Shown here: one piece after another, positions 47,599-57,953 of the stretch
Layout: every line of letters starts with the position of its first letter
How positions within the stretch are numbered: position 1 is the stretch's first letter
Assembly (NCBI GenBank): GCA_022496205.1
Contig: WTXD01000048.1
Coordinates: forward strand, 124,001-188,000
Direction of reading: 5' to 3'
DNA length: 64,000 nt
From: Gloeopeniophorella convolvens
Lineage: Eukaryota; Basidiomycota; Agaricomycetes; Russulales
The notes under the pieces: generated by a model
What the model saw: the letters and a program-made list of their open reading frames with translations, nothing else
What the model was told of the DNA's origin: nothing
Database searches by the model: none
Position numbers and translations under genes: made by a program

Positions 47599-49584
47599 AT
47601 GGCGCTCCTCGACACGCGCAGACTAAGGAGCGGCCGCCTCGTGCGCACTTTCGCGCCCGACCCGCTCGTCGCCGCGCTCCGTTTCGCCTGGGTGACTCTC
47701 ATCATCTGGGGAGAAATCGGCGTATTCTTCTACGCGCTCTCGGGCTGCCGCTGGCCCATGCCCGCATTCGCGACGTCCGCCCAGGTGCGCCCGCGCCGCC
47801 CCTCTCCATGCCCCGCGCCGGCTCACTTTCTCGCACGCAGGACACGACCCGCATCTTACTTATTGCCGACGCGCAGGTCCCCGCGCCACCGCCGGATGGA
47901 CGGTCACTGTCCGGCGTGTTCCGCGGGATGTATATGCGCCGGGCGTGGGCGGTGACGCGTCGTCTGCGCCCGCAGATGGTGTTCTTCCTCGGGGACATGC
48001 TCACGCACGGGCGCGCGATCGAGTCGGACGAAGAGTGCGTGCGCGACCTGCTCCCACCGTCTCCGCGTTATCTGCGCTGAGCACATCCTGCCCGCCCACA
48101 GGTTCGCGCGTTACGTTCAGCACTTCCACGACTTCTTCCCGCTCGACGATGGGGTCGAGGCGCGATACATCCCAGGAAACGCGGACGTAGGGTGCGCCTC
48201 TCCCCTAGTCTTTCCCTCATGCTATCCTGACATGAACATACACCAGCCTCGGCGTATCGAACGCGTTCAGCAAGCACGTCCGGCAGCGTTACGAGCGCTA
48301 CTTTGGGCGCGTCAACCAGTATCTGTCAGTAGCGAATCACTCGCTGGTCCTGCTCGACGCGCCCGGGATCGTCGACGAGGACTACAACCGCGTAGGTCAC
48401 AGCACATCGTTCGAGGAGTGGATCCCGATGCGCGACGGCGCGATCGAGTTTGTCAAGGGCCTCGCTGCAGGTGCGCCCCATCGCTCCACGCTGTGCTCGC
48501 ACTCGCCGCTCACGCGCCGCAGACGGGCAGCACGACCCGGTGATCCTGTTCAGCCATATCCCGCTGCACCGCGCCGAGTCCAAGGGGTGTGGGCCGCTGC
48601 GCGAGCGCGGGACGATCCATCGCGGCGTCGGGCACGGGTGGCAAAAGACGCTCGGGAAGCAGACGTCGCAATTCTTGCTCGAGAGCCTGCGCCCCGTGGC
48701 GGTCTTCAGGTACGCCCGCGCGACCCATCCCCATACTCACCCACCGACGCCCCCGCAGCGCCGACGACAGGGACTACTGCGACGTCACGCACGCGCTGCC
48801 CGCCATCGCCGAGGGGCGCACGACCGCCATCCACGAAATCACAGTCAAGTCCTACTCGCCCGCGCGACACATCTCCCAACCCGGCCTGCACCTCCTCTCC
48901 CTCAGCTCCGTCACCGGCACGCACGCGCACGCACACGCGCCATGCGCGCTCCCCCGCGCGTCCGGCACGCCCACACGGCTCTACGTCCCCGCAGCCTGCA
49001 CGACGGTCCTCCTGCTCCTCGTCGCACACGCGCGCCGCGCCGCGGCCGCCGCGCGCCTGCGCCTCGCGACCGCCTCGCCGCTGCCCTCGCACGCGGACCT
49101 CGCCGCGCTCGCCGCGCCGTCGCCCTACTCCGCCTCGTCGGCGTACTCGTACTCGTACGCGTACTCCAACACGCCCCCGCGGCGCGACGCCCCGCGCATC
49201 GTGCTGTCTCCCCCGCGCGTCGCACCCCCACCGCCCGAGGACGACGACGGCGACGGCGTGCGCGCGCACTACCTCTTCACCCCCGCGCCCGCGCCCGCAC
49301 CCGCCGACCCGCTCACGCGGCGCGCGCGTGCCTCGCCCGGCGCAGATGCAGACGGCAGCGGCGGCGCAGCGACGGGCCCCGCGCCGCGCGCGTGGGCGTT
49401 CAGCTACGCGTTCACGTTCCGCGGGCGGCGGCGGCGCGTCGCGCTGCGCGCGCCCGCGTGGTGGCCGCGCCCCGCGCGGCGGCGCAGGAGCGCGCTGTGG
49501 GGTGCCGTTGCGCGGGACGTGGGGCGCGTGGCGGGGCCGGCGGGGGCGGTGTGGGCGGTGTTGGCGTGGTGGTATTCGCGCTGA
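47599..49584 (+). CDS. CDC1: Cdc1/MPPE1-type metallophosphoesterase P8 (only intact copy)
   Basis: Six exons: 47599-47784, 47841-48034, 48102-48191, 48247-48470, 48523-48709 and 48759-49584, giving 568 residues. There is an N-terminal membrane segment (FAWVTLIIWGEIGVFFYALS). The calcineurin-like fold motifs appear in family order: IADAQV (residues 70-75), GDMLTHGR (113-120), GNADVG (152-157), SHIPLHR (242-248), and SADDRDYC (294-301). A C-terminal hydrophobic segment lies near LYVPAACTTVLLLLVAHA, with a basic/Pro-rich tail. Cdc1/MPPE1 proteins are ER/Golgi membrane phosphoesterases acting in GPI-anchor remodelling and Mn homeostasis. Here the usual His of GNHD is Ala and the usual His of GDDHDYC is Arg, so catalysis is uncertain. 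Third positions are strongly GC-rich. Confidence 0.85.
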
Positions 49585-49616
49585 CGGTGTGGGCGGGTGC
49601 GGGTGTATGTATGTAT

Positions 49617-50210
49617 GGTATCTGGTGCGCGTGGAATAGACATTCGCTTTCGCTGCTGGGCTTTGTGGTGCGTGTGCACGTGCTGTCGTTGTGCCGCTCG
49701 GTATGGCCCGAGGGGCCCACGGGCGGTCTCGGAGGGTGGCGGTATTCGTGCTAGCGCGGGATATATTGGTGGCATACATGTAGGTTTGTGTGTATGGACA
49801 TGGAATTATACGGTACCGTGCTCGCGAAACTGATATTTACATCTGCGCTCGTGGCGCGTGCGCACTATTTGTGCCAATCGACATGGCCCGAGGGAGGCGC
49901 GGACGATCCCGGAGAGCGCGCGCGGCGGGGCCGGCAGACGTACTTAGTATGGGCGGTGCTGACGGCGACACGGGGTTATTCCCGCATCTGGTGCTCGTGG
50001 AATGGTCGCGCTCCGAGATGCCTGCGCACTATCATTATGCCAGTCGGCACGGCGGACGATCGCGGAGAGCGCACGCGGGCGCGCACGGCGGCGCCGGCAG
50101 GGGTGACGCAGGCGGGGCTGACGGCGTGCGTGTATGTTTGTATGCGGGCATGAACATGAGATTATACGGTATCTGGCGCTCGTGAAATCGACATTTACAT
50201 CTACGCTCCA
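49617..50210. repeat. Imperfect ~180-bp tandem repeat, four copies
   Basis: A recurring segment begins (g)ggtatctggtgcgcgtggaa at 49617, and reappears at about 49812 (ggtaccgtgctcgcgaaact), 49984 (gcatctggtgctcgtggaat) and 50168 (ggtatctggcgctcgtgaaa). Spacing is 195, 172 and 184 bp. Copies also share a later gtgcgcac-tat-tgcca and cggcgccggcag-like portion. No gene is seen between 49585 and 50257. The last copy runs into the 3' end of the SCS3-type gene. Confidence 0.6.
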
Positions 50211-50257
50211 TCATCATCGTTGCGCCGACGATCTCGGCCGGGTCCGCTCGCTCGTGT

Positions 50258-51170
50258 TCATCGTGCGCGGGGCCGGGTCTGCTCCGAGGCGAGCGGGAGC
50301 TGGGACAGCGCAAAGGCGGCGACGCCGAGGACTGGAAAGGGCAGAGCGACGCGCAAGGCACAAACACACAAGTGGCGCATCGACATCAGCGTGGGAAACG
50401 CGGCCGAGACGGAAGCAGCAAGCGCACGCACCGAACCCGGACGCCTTCTCGGCGGGCGCGTGGAAGTACACGCTCGTCACCCACAGCGAGAACACCCAGA
50501 GCGCAAAGAGCGCCCCCGCGCCGAGGAGCGCCCCGCGCGCGGCGCCGCGGCGCTGCGCGTGCCGCAGCTGGTCCGCGAGGAAGAGCGCGCCGAGCGTGAG
50601 CAGGAACACGTGGCCGGACACGTCGTGCCCCGCGCGCAGGCGCGGCGCGTACAGGCGCGCGGGGTCCGCGGCGTACTCTGCGTCGGGAAAGACGGCGGGG
50701 AAGAGCGCGGGGTGCGTCGCGCGCGAGACGCGCGTGCGCGCGGCGCAGAACGCGGGCGCGATGGGCACGAAGGCGCGCCCGATGTGCAGGCCGCACTCGC
50801 CGCCGGTCGCGGCGGTCACGCGCGCGAGCAGCCCCCCGCGGGTGGTGGAGAGTGCGCCGGTGAGGGCGGCCCAGGCGGCGGTGGCGAGGGCCCACTGGGC
50901 GGCGCGGCGGGTGCGGCGGGCGGGGGCGGTGAGGAGGAGGGGGGCAAAGGCGGCGGAGGTCCAGGCCCAGGCCCACTTGAGGAAGAGGACGTTGAGGAGG
51001 GAGCGCTTGGAGGCGAGGGCGTGGGTTGCGGCGAGGGGGTGCGGCTGGGCGGTGAGGAGGGGGTGGGAGGTGTCGAGGTAGGTGGCGTGCTGGATGGAGT
51101 AGAGGGTGCCGTGGGCGACGGCTGCGGCGGTGAGGGCGAGCGCTACGATACGGAGGTCGAAGGGGTGCAT
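50258..51170 (-). CDS. SCS3: SCS3/FIT2-type lipid-droplet protein (acyl-CoA diphosphatase family)
   Basis: Exons 51170-50432 and 50331-50258, intron 100 bp, 270 residues. FIT proteins are ER membrane enzymes needed for lipid-droplet budding; they cleave fatty acyl-CoA on the luminal side. The two family motifs are present: GHDVSGHVFLL (181-191) with the presumed catalytic His187, and VYFHAPAEKASGF (234-246) with His237. Hydrophobic segments lie at about 6-25, 58-81, 91-107, 187-202 and 214-233. After splicing the protein ends with a short helix (VLGVAAFALSQLPLASEQ). Unspliced reading extends the frame by a Cys/Arg-rich segment without family resemblance, so splicing is preferred. The gene diverges from the RING/TRAF gene with a 234-bp gap. 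Confidence 0.87.
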
Positions 51171-51404
51171 GCGAGGTGAGATACGCGGTTGGCGTGGTGG
51201 AAGAGAAGGGTCGACTTCAAGTTCTTACAGGCACGGCTGAACACAGAGAAGCACTCAGAGGCTGTCAGATTGGATGAGCCGGTCCCCGGTCCAGCGCGGC
51301 TGATCCCTCCGACGCAATCCACGGCCAGGACCCGCTCCTTATATATCTTCTCCTCCCGACCGTCCCAAGTCAACACTCCTCTCCGCCGCCTCTCCACACT
51401 CGCA
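51171..51404. promoter_or_regulatory. Divergent promoter region, SCS3-type / RING-TRAF genes
   Basis: 234 bp separate the two start codons. A TATA-like ttatatatc lies at about 51339-51347, roughly 60 bp upstream of the plus-strand ATG, followed by a CT/C-rich tract. Position fits a core promoter of the RING/TRAF gene. Confidence 0.5.
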
Positions 51405-53004
51405 ATGGACTACTCTGCCTGGCTCGCCTCGTCCCAGTCCTACGTGTACGTCGACACCCCCAACTCCAACCTCGTCTGCTGCATATGCAGGTACGCTACG
51501 TCCCACGGCGCTGTCCCCACGGCCCCCCCCCCCCCCCCCGGTCTCACCCACGCTCGCGCCAGGATGCCCTTTGTAGAGCCAACCACGAGCAGAACGTGCT
51601 CGCATAGCTTCTGCCACGACTGCATCGCCCCCGCCCTCCAAGCCTCCCCGCACTGTCCCATAGACCGCTCTCCACTATCTCCGCGCGATATGGGCCCCAG
51701 CAGCCCCATCGTCCGACATGTCCGCCCTCCCTCCTACTCCCACACCTCACACACCCCGCTGACGCCCCTCCCCAGATGGTCGACGAGCTCATCGTCGAAT
51801 GCCTAAACCAGCCCGCCGGCTGCGAATTCACGTGCCAACGCCAGCTCCTGGCCGGCCATCTCAAGGACGCCTGCCTCTTTGCAGAGGAGCCCTGTCCGGA
51901 CCCCGAGTGCCCCGAAAAGGCGCTCAGGAAAGACATCCGCGGCGACAGCCCCCGCTGCCCGCACCGCCTCGTCGCGTGCGACAGCTGCGCCGCCGACGTG
52001 CGCGCCAACGAGCTCGCGGTGCGTCCCACACACCGCCCTCCTTCCAGCGCGCCGCTGACCATCCCCCGCAGGCCCACTCCCGCATCTGCTCCATGGAGAC
52101 CACGCGCTGCCCCGCCTGCGCCCTCGAGCACCCGCGCTCCGACTCCCCCGCGCACGCCGCCGCCTGCCCCGCCGCGCCCGTCCCCTGCCCGCACGCCGCA
52201 CACGGCTGCGCCTGGACCGGCCCGCGCGCCGCGCTCGCCGACACGCACACCCCGCACTGTCCCTACGCCGCGCTCGCGGGCTTCTTCCGCCTCGCCGACT
52301 CGCGCGCCGCACAGCGCGACGCGGAGAACGCGCGCCTGCGCGCGCGCCTCGACGCCGCCGAGGGCATGCTCGCGGTCGTGCGGCACGAGCTGCACGCCGT
52401 CAAGGGCGCGCTCGGGCCCTGGTACCGCCCCGACGCCGCCGCCGCCGCCACCACGCCCGACCCCGGCCCCGCCTCGCCGCAGAGCCACGCGGCGCTCTCC
52501 CCCGCGCCGCCGCCGCCGCACCCGCCGCACCCGTCCCCCTTCTCGCCCGCGTACGCCTGGCGCGCACACGCACACGCACACGCGCACCCCGAGCCCCCCG
52601 CAGACATCATGGCGCACCTCCCGCCGCCGCCGCTCACGCCCGGCGAGGACGCCGACGCCGAGCTCGCGGCGTACTTCCCCCCCAGCGCGAGCGCACCCGG
52701 GGCCGAGCCGCCCTCGCCCTCGCCCTCGCCCTCGCTGCCGGGCACGCTGACGGCGCTGCGCGCGGCGCTGCACGCGCACGACGCGCGCGCGCGCATCGCC
52801 GCGGGCGCGCATGCCGCGGAGCTCGCGGCGCTGCGGCAGGTCGTTGCGGGCTTGCGCATGCAGCTGCATGCGGTGCTTATGGAGCGCAGTGCGGGCGCCG
52901 GGGCGGAGGGCGTGGGCGCGGGCGGGTGGGCGCCGTTGCATGCAAGGTTTTTCCTGGGGGCGCCGCCGATGGGCGCGCCGGCGGTGTCGGTCACGAAGTT
53001 GTAG
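51405..53004 (+). CDS. RING-finger / TRAF-type zinc-finger protein
   Basis: Exons 51405-51490, 51563-51719, 51776-52018 and 52072-53004 give 472 residues. A RING lies at about residues 25-63: Cys25-x2-Cys28, then CSHSFCHDC (41-49), and Cys60-Pro-Ile-Asp63 in place of the last Cys pair, as in basidiomycete relatives. TRAF-type zinc fingers follow (GCEFTCQRQLLAGHLKDACL; MVDELIVECLNQ; CPHAAHGCAWTGPR). A short predicted coiled coil is at about residues 236-265 (AQRDAENARLRARLDAAEGM), then a long Pro/Ala-rich segment and a C-terminal helix before SVTKL. Likely role: E3 ubiquitin-ligase-like adaptor; substrate unknown. Intron 1 contains a C17 run. Confidence 0.85.
51523..51539. repeat. C17 homopolymer in intron 1
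   Basis: Seventeen consecutive C inside the 72-bp first intron of the RING/TRAF gene; length is prone to sequencing error. Confidence 0.85.
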
Positions 53005-54643
53005 GCGCGCGCGGGGTTCGTCGGGGTCTGCGTGGGGGCGTCACAGGCTATGTTTATTGCGTTGTGCGGTATGTTCGCGGGGTGTGTAGTAGGTAGCTAG
53101 CTGGGCGGTTCTAGAGCGCTGCGGCGTCATGAAGCTGTATTATTTTGTACAGACGTCAATTTGGCTAGTGCGGTGGCGCTGGAGTGGCGGCACGAGTTTG
53201 CCCGAAGGACGCCTGGGCACTGGCACGACTGACATCATGGACGCCTGCAGAGTAGTAGGTACAGTGTTCCGCTGCGGCACATCGATGTGCGTCGTCGTTT
53301 CGGGCAGTGCGGATCGCCGCGTCGGCGACGTCAGGCCTACGGCACGCGCGCAGTCCCATCACGCTTCGTTGGGGAAGTTGCGTTGCGCTGCTCACGTACT
53401 TACCTGTGTGTGTGCCGCTGCTGCCGTACCGCGCAGCACATGAAGTCCGCGGGGCACTGTGGCCCATCGGTGCTGCCGTACACACATACACATATACGTG
53501 GCGCGGACATCAGCAAGCAAGTGCGCGTGATAGAACTGCATTCAGAAAGCCGGTGCCCCCCCCCCCCGGGGGGGGGCTTTCAGGCAACACCACATCATAG
53601 ACCGCGTATGTACCGCACTTGGACGTTGGATATTGGATATTGAATGCGCATGTCACCATGTCGTCCTGCGCTCCGGCACCGGCACCGGCACATCACATCA
53701 CATACTGCACATCTGGGCTTTCCGCGAGCCCGACCGGGGCCCCCGCCGCACATGTCGACGGAGCAACCTGAAACGCCTCTACGCACTTGTAATTCTAACG
53801 GCCGGATCTGGATCAGCCGCACGCGCCCGGCCGCGTCGTCGTTCCAGCGCACGCTTCGCTGAAACGCGCCGTGATCCTGACGCCAACTTGAAGCGACAGG
53901 CAGAACAGAACGTTCGAAGCTGGTCGGCTTCAATGATTGCGTAGAAGCGCGGCGGGCGCGCCCGCGCAAACAAGCTACCGCGCGCTCGCGCAGGGCTGGC
54001 GAGAAGGCGCGTGCAGCTGCCAGGGCGCCACGCGGCACAGTGGGTGATAGGTATTAGGCGGGGCCAAGGGGCGGTGTGCTTCGTCCGGCTCGGGGGCGCG
54101 CGGAGCTGGTAAGTCGTGGCTGGTCGGGCAGGAGCGCGCGGGGCCGCGGCGTGCGTGCGAGCGCCCAGGCGCTACGACATAAGTAAGAGCACGAGTAGCT
54201 GAAGCTGCCGGGAATGGAGGCGGGCTGGAGAGGTCGGATGGCGGGATGCTGGCACGGTCACGGTGTTCCGAGGCGGGTTCGAGCGATGTCTAGACGCTGC
54301 GGTGCATGGATTATCCCTCCGCGGCAGGCGCTCATTAACATTGGTCTGTTCCGAGAGATAGGAGGTTGGGTTGGTGATGGGATGACGTTCGCCGCTGGCT
54401 GCGATGCCGTTCAAGTGCCAGCGGAGAGCGTTCGCCGGATCGCACCTTGCGTGCCACGTGGAGCGTGAAAGGATACACGTGACACGACGGTATAGAGGGC
54501 AACCCAACTTTGCGGAAGAGTCGGAGTCCGACTGCCACCACCTAGGGGCTTGGACTCAACTTGGACTCGACTGGCAATCGAAACGAGAATTATGTCCCGG
54601 GTATCTCTCTGCGGCACCTCGACCATCACTACATAGACCGCTC
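53005..54643. other. Gene-poor spacer
   Basis: No convincing gene on either strand; open frames are short and lack motifs. It contains the C12/G9 hairpin (53556-53576). From about 54400 it contains a promoter segment that is repeated upstream of the second NTPase gene (tgccacgtggagcgtgaaag; cccgggta...ctctctgcggca). Confidence 0.5.
53544..53584. repeat. C12/G9 inverted repeat (hairpin)
   Basis: Twelve C (53556-53567) directly followed by nine G (53568-53576), flanked by gaaag on the left and ctttc on the right. It would fold as a near-perfect GC hairpin; an assembly artefact is possible. Confidence 0.8.
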
Positions 54644-57600
54644 ATGTCTCAGCAAAATTCGATTCAAGGCGATCCTTCTTCCGTCTTGCGACACAAACGC
54701 GGAGCACCATCTGACAACTCGGAAGATGCATCGTCGACCAAGCGGCCTGCCATCGAGGCAGCTCCTGTCGCCCGTGCTGAGCCTCCCTCGCAGGCTCCCT
54801 CTTCAGAGTCTCAGCCCCCTGCTGCTCCGTCCACTCCCCCCGCTGTCGCAACTGAATATCGGCGCCGGGATCAAGAGACGATCTGGAGTCTTGATCTCGG
54901 TGATGAGGAATACGAATCCCTTCGCGCCGCCCCGCAGTCGGCAGCCGCTGGGCTCATCCTGATGGCTGTCGTTAGACAGGTCATCGAAGACAACAAAGAT
55001 AGCTTGGACATCGAAAACATCCAGGGGATCAGGCTCGGCAAGCTCATGGGCGCACACCCAGCGATTGGTAGAGTGGCAGCGGAATGTCTCTTCGCAGGTT
55101 CTTTCGATGGACTTCGCCAGTTAGGTGTGCTGCCCTATTATTCTTCTTGGCGCCTGTCCGACATTTCTACGCAGAGGTGCTGGGACGGGCGGACCCTTCG
55201 CCTCCTGGTAAGATATCACCATGTTGGCCATTCGAATCATTGAGTGTTGGCGACAGAACTCGAAGAACAAGCCAAATCTCAGCAGGGTGCGTCCTTACCA
55301 ACTTGGAATACATGGGTGGATAGCGCCTCATGCCGTTCTGCGACAGTGACCGAAATGTGCTGGAAAGCAGATTACAGGGGAAGCGCAGCCGCGGTGTTCA
55401 CAAGGTATCTCAGAAGGCTCGCCCGTGCCTCCTCTGTTCTGCCGCTCGCGCGCACCTTCGTCATCGTGCAATCCTCGGGGATGGGCAAATCTCGCATGGT
55501 GGATGAAGTTGCAAAGACGGTTATAACGGTGCCCATGAACTTCCGCTCGGACGATATCGATAAAGGTTCGACTGGATCTTCCCGCTCCGACACGCGTCTT
55601 GCTCATTGCGCGCGCAGGTTACCCCCCTCCGGACAGTCGTTTGCGGCAGTGGCTTTTAGGTCTGAGCGGCATCGAGGACCCTGAGGGCCGCCCTGATTCC
55701 AAGACGCGCAAAGATAGAGTAATCACCAGATGCGAGGCTTTCGTCGAGTCACTCCTCACGACGCTCTTATCTCACCTCGAGGGAGTATCTGCGGAGGCAT
55801 CAGGTCGTGTCTGGAGGATGAGCCTCGGAGATCTAGCGCAGCGCTTCAGAGAGAAGATGGAAGAAGATCAGAGTTTCAAAGGTCATGGAAGGTATCGAGA
55901 GACATTTTACGAGCAGGTGATAAGCGGCGCGAACAAGGTTCGTCTGCACGTGTCCTTCAGCGGTGCCGGGCCCATTGTCTGATGTTTGCCTGCCAGATCA
56001 CTGAGAGCACCACCCCAAGTCACGCGTCCGCATTTTCGTCAACGGTGACCGAAGTGATGCCTCCGCTCAGTGGCTCACGGAAATGCAACGGTGAGTAGTC
56101 GCATGCACATGCTATACGACATGTCTGGCCTCGAATATTCATTGCGCCTAATCTGTAGAAGGCGCTACGCTCAAAGGAGCTGCTGAACGGCTCGTGGATG
56201 CGCTCAAAGATCGAGTACTTCGGAAGCTCCGCGACGACGAACAATTAATCGTCCTCCTAGCGTTCGATGGGTCACACGAGTCCAAAGATTTCCCCAGGAC
56301 CCGCAGTGACGGAGACCCCGGGTGGTCTCTCTACAGCGAGCTTCGAGGCGCCCTTCGCCAGCTCGTCAGCTATCCAATCTTCTCGGTGTTCTTGCCATCC
56401 ACGCCGGAATGCTTCAGTTCCCCCAAACTCCCAACCGAATTCGACCCGTCGAACCGGATCCAAATGTCTGGATTGAGGGTGCTGATTCCATACTCTGAGC
56501 TTGGCTTCGACAATCTGGCTATCAGGGTCGCCGATGATGGCGCGCTCCGCCTGGACGACGTCGCATGCCTGAAGCACATGTGCTCTCTTGGGCGCCCGCT
56601 GTACGTACTAGCTATTCTCCAACGGAAAGCCCTTGTAGACTATATCATCTGTCTTTCAGGTTCGCGACTCGATATCTCTGTGGAGACGAGAACATCAAGG
56701 CGGCCATCGTCGATTTCGCGGTCGATCAACTATTGGCTATGCGCACGAGCAGGCGCGGGACGATGTTGTCCCAGAGTCAGGAACTGGCCTGTTTGGCGGT
56801 GAGGCTCCCACTAGAGTTCACTCTGGATAGCGCACTGTCCAGCACCCAAGTTGAGAGGCACATGCGTGTCTGTCTATCTGCAGAGCCTGGCGAAGGGCTA
56901 CAAGGACTGCTCACAGTGGCATCGTCTGAGCCTCTTCTCGCAGAAGCATCAATGAGGGCTTTCAACCTCTCTTAAAGCGATGCCCCCCAACGGCTGCTCT
57001 ACCACATGGAATTCTCCGACCTGAGCACGGGTGGCCGCGGAGAGCTGGCAGCATCATTGATGCTCCTGACTGCGCGGGACGATGCTCTCGGTTCCCGCGA
57101 AGGGTACATCGTATCGGTCGTCCAATTCCTCGAGGCGCTCATCGGCAAGGGTGTCAGCGGCGACGGTGTCAAGCCTTACTGCTTCAGGGACGACGACATC
57201 ACTTCTGGACGCGAGCCGTTGCTGGCCGAGACACCGCTGAGGGAGACATTCAGGCAGAGCCGCATCTGGTTCAATCACTTCATCAGGGTTCGGAGTGACG
57301 AGCTCATCAATCGGTGCTACCTGTGGCGCTACATCGTCCGCGGAGCAGCGGTTTGCTGCGCCACGGGCGGGAAGGGTGTGCACTTTGTGTTCCCGTTCAT
57401 ATATCATGACGCGGTCCTTGCATCGTCGGACGTGTCCGCGATCCTCATCCAGGTGCAGAACGACGACGAGTTCCAGACTTCGATCCAACCTGCTCTTTTC
57501 GACGACGTCGATCCGTTTCGCATCAATCTGTTCTCAGAGAGAAGTCACCAGAAGCCGCTGCCGGTCATCCTGGCCTTCGCTCTCGGCGCGAGTGACTCTG

Positions 57601-57953
57601 CGGTGGAGTTCCGGGAGCCCTCTCTGCTACATGGTTTTGGGGTACCTCACCCCCAGTACACGGCGTACGACATCTGGTGTGCCGGCGCGTTTCCTGCAAC
57701 CTTCCCTGTGATCAAGGACGCCGACCAGGAGCACTACCATGAGATGATAAAGATGCCAGGAGGTTTGTTCGACCCTTACAAGGAGACGAGTATCTTCTCC
57801 GGATGGGGCCTCGAGGAAGAGCGTCCGGGATTGTGGCGGATGATGTATCCGGGCGCCAGTACCGACGATGAGTTCTTCAGCCAATTTGTGGACCTGAGTA
57901 GGTCAACGTGCGATGATCTTGGGATGAAGGTGTACTCGAGTACTATCGAATAA
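54644..57953 (+). pseudogene. Crinkler-like P-loop NTPase copy 1 (premature TAA)
   Basis: Exons 54644-55124, 55175-55207, 55257-55286, 55347-55565, 55618-55937, 55997-56090, 56159-56600 and 56660-57953 match copy 2 in position and phase. The N-terminus is Ser/Pro-rich (MSQQNSIQGDPSSVLRHKRG). Exon 4 carries the P-loop VIVQSSGMGKSRMVDEVAK. Exon 7 carries a Walker-B-like VLLAFDGSHE. Exon 8 begins after a join giving GRPLFATRYLCGDEN. TAA at 56973-56975 replaces the CAA of copy 2 (FNLS-stop-SDAPQ), which leaves 644 residues. The remaining 326 codons (GGRGELAASLMLLTARDDAL onward) stay open to 57953. It ends without the acidic tail of copy 2. It is either a recent pseudogene or a truncated NTPase-only protein. 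Confidence 0.78.

Noticed and set aside
48706..49779. 357-codon minus-strand frame over the P8 last exon
   Set aside because: Low-complexity Arg/Ala shadow; P8 on the plus strand has family motifs and splice sites.
50214..51170. Unspliced 318-codon version of the SCS3-type protein
   Set aside because: The extra C-terminus is Cys/Arg-rich without resemblance to the family; splicing a 100-bp GT-AG intron gives a sensible hydrophobic end.
50220..51179. Long plus-strand frames opposite the SCS3-type gene
   Set aside because: Gly/Arg-repetitive shadows of the GC-rich minus-strand gene.
51544..52941. 465-codon minus-strand open frame opposite the RING/TRAF gene
   Set aside because: Arg/Gly-rich shadow of a GC-rich coding strand; no motif, and the plus strand has RING and zinc-finger cysteines with consistent splicing.
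55560..55620. Apparent +4 frameshift in NTPase copy 1 relative to copy 2
   Set aside because: The difference falls inside an intron (52 bp in copy 1, 48 bp in copy 2, 49 bp in copy 3). After splicing both give the same GYPPPD join in frame.
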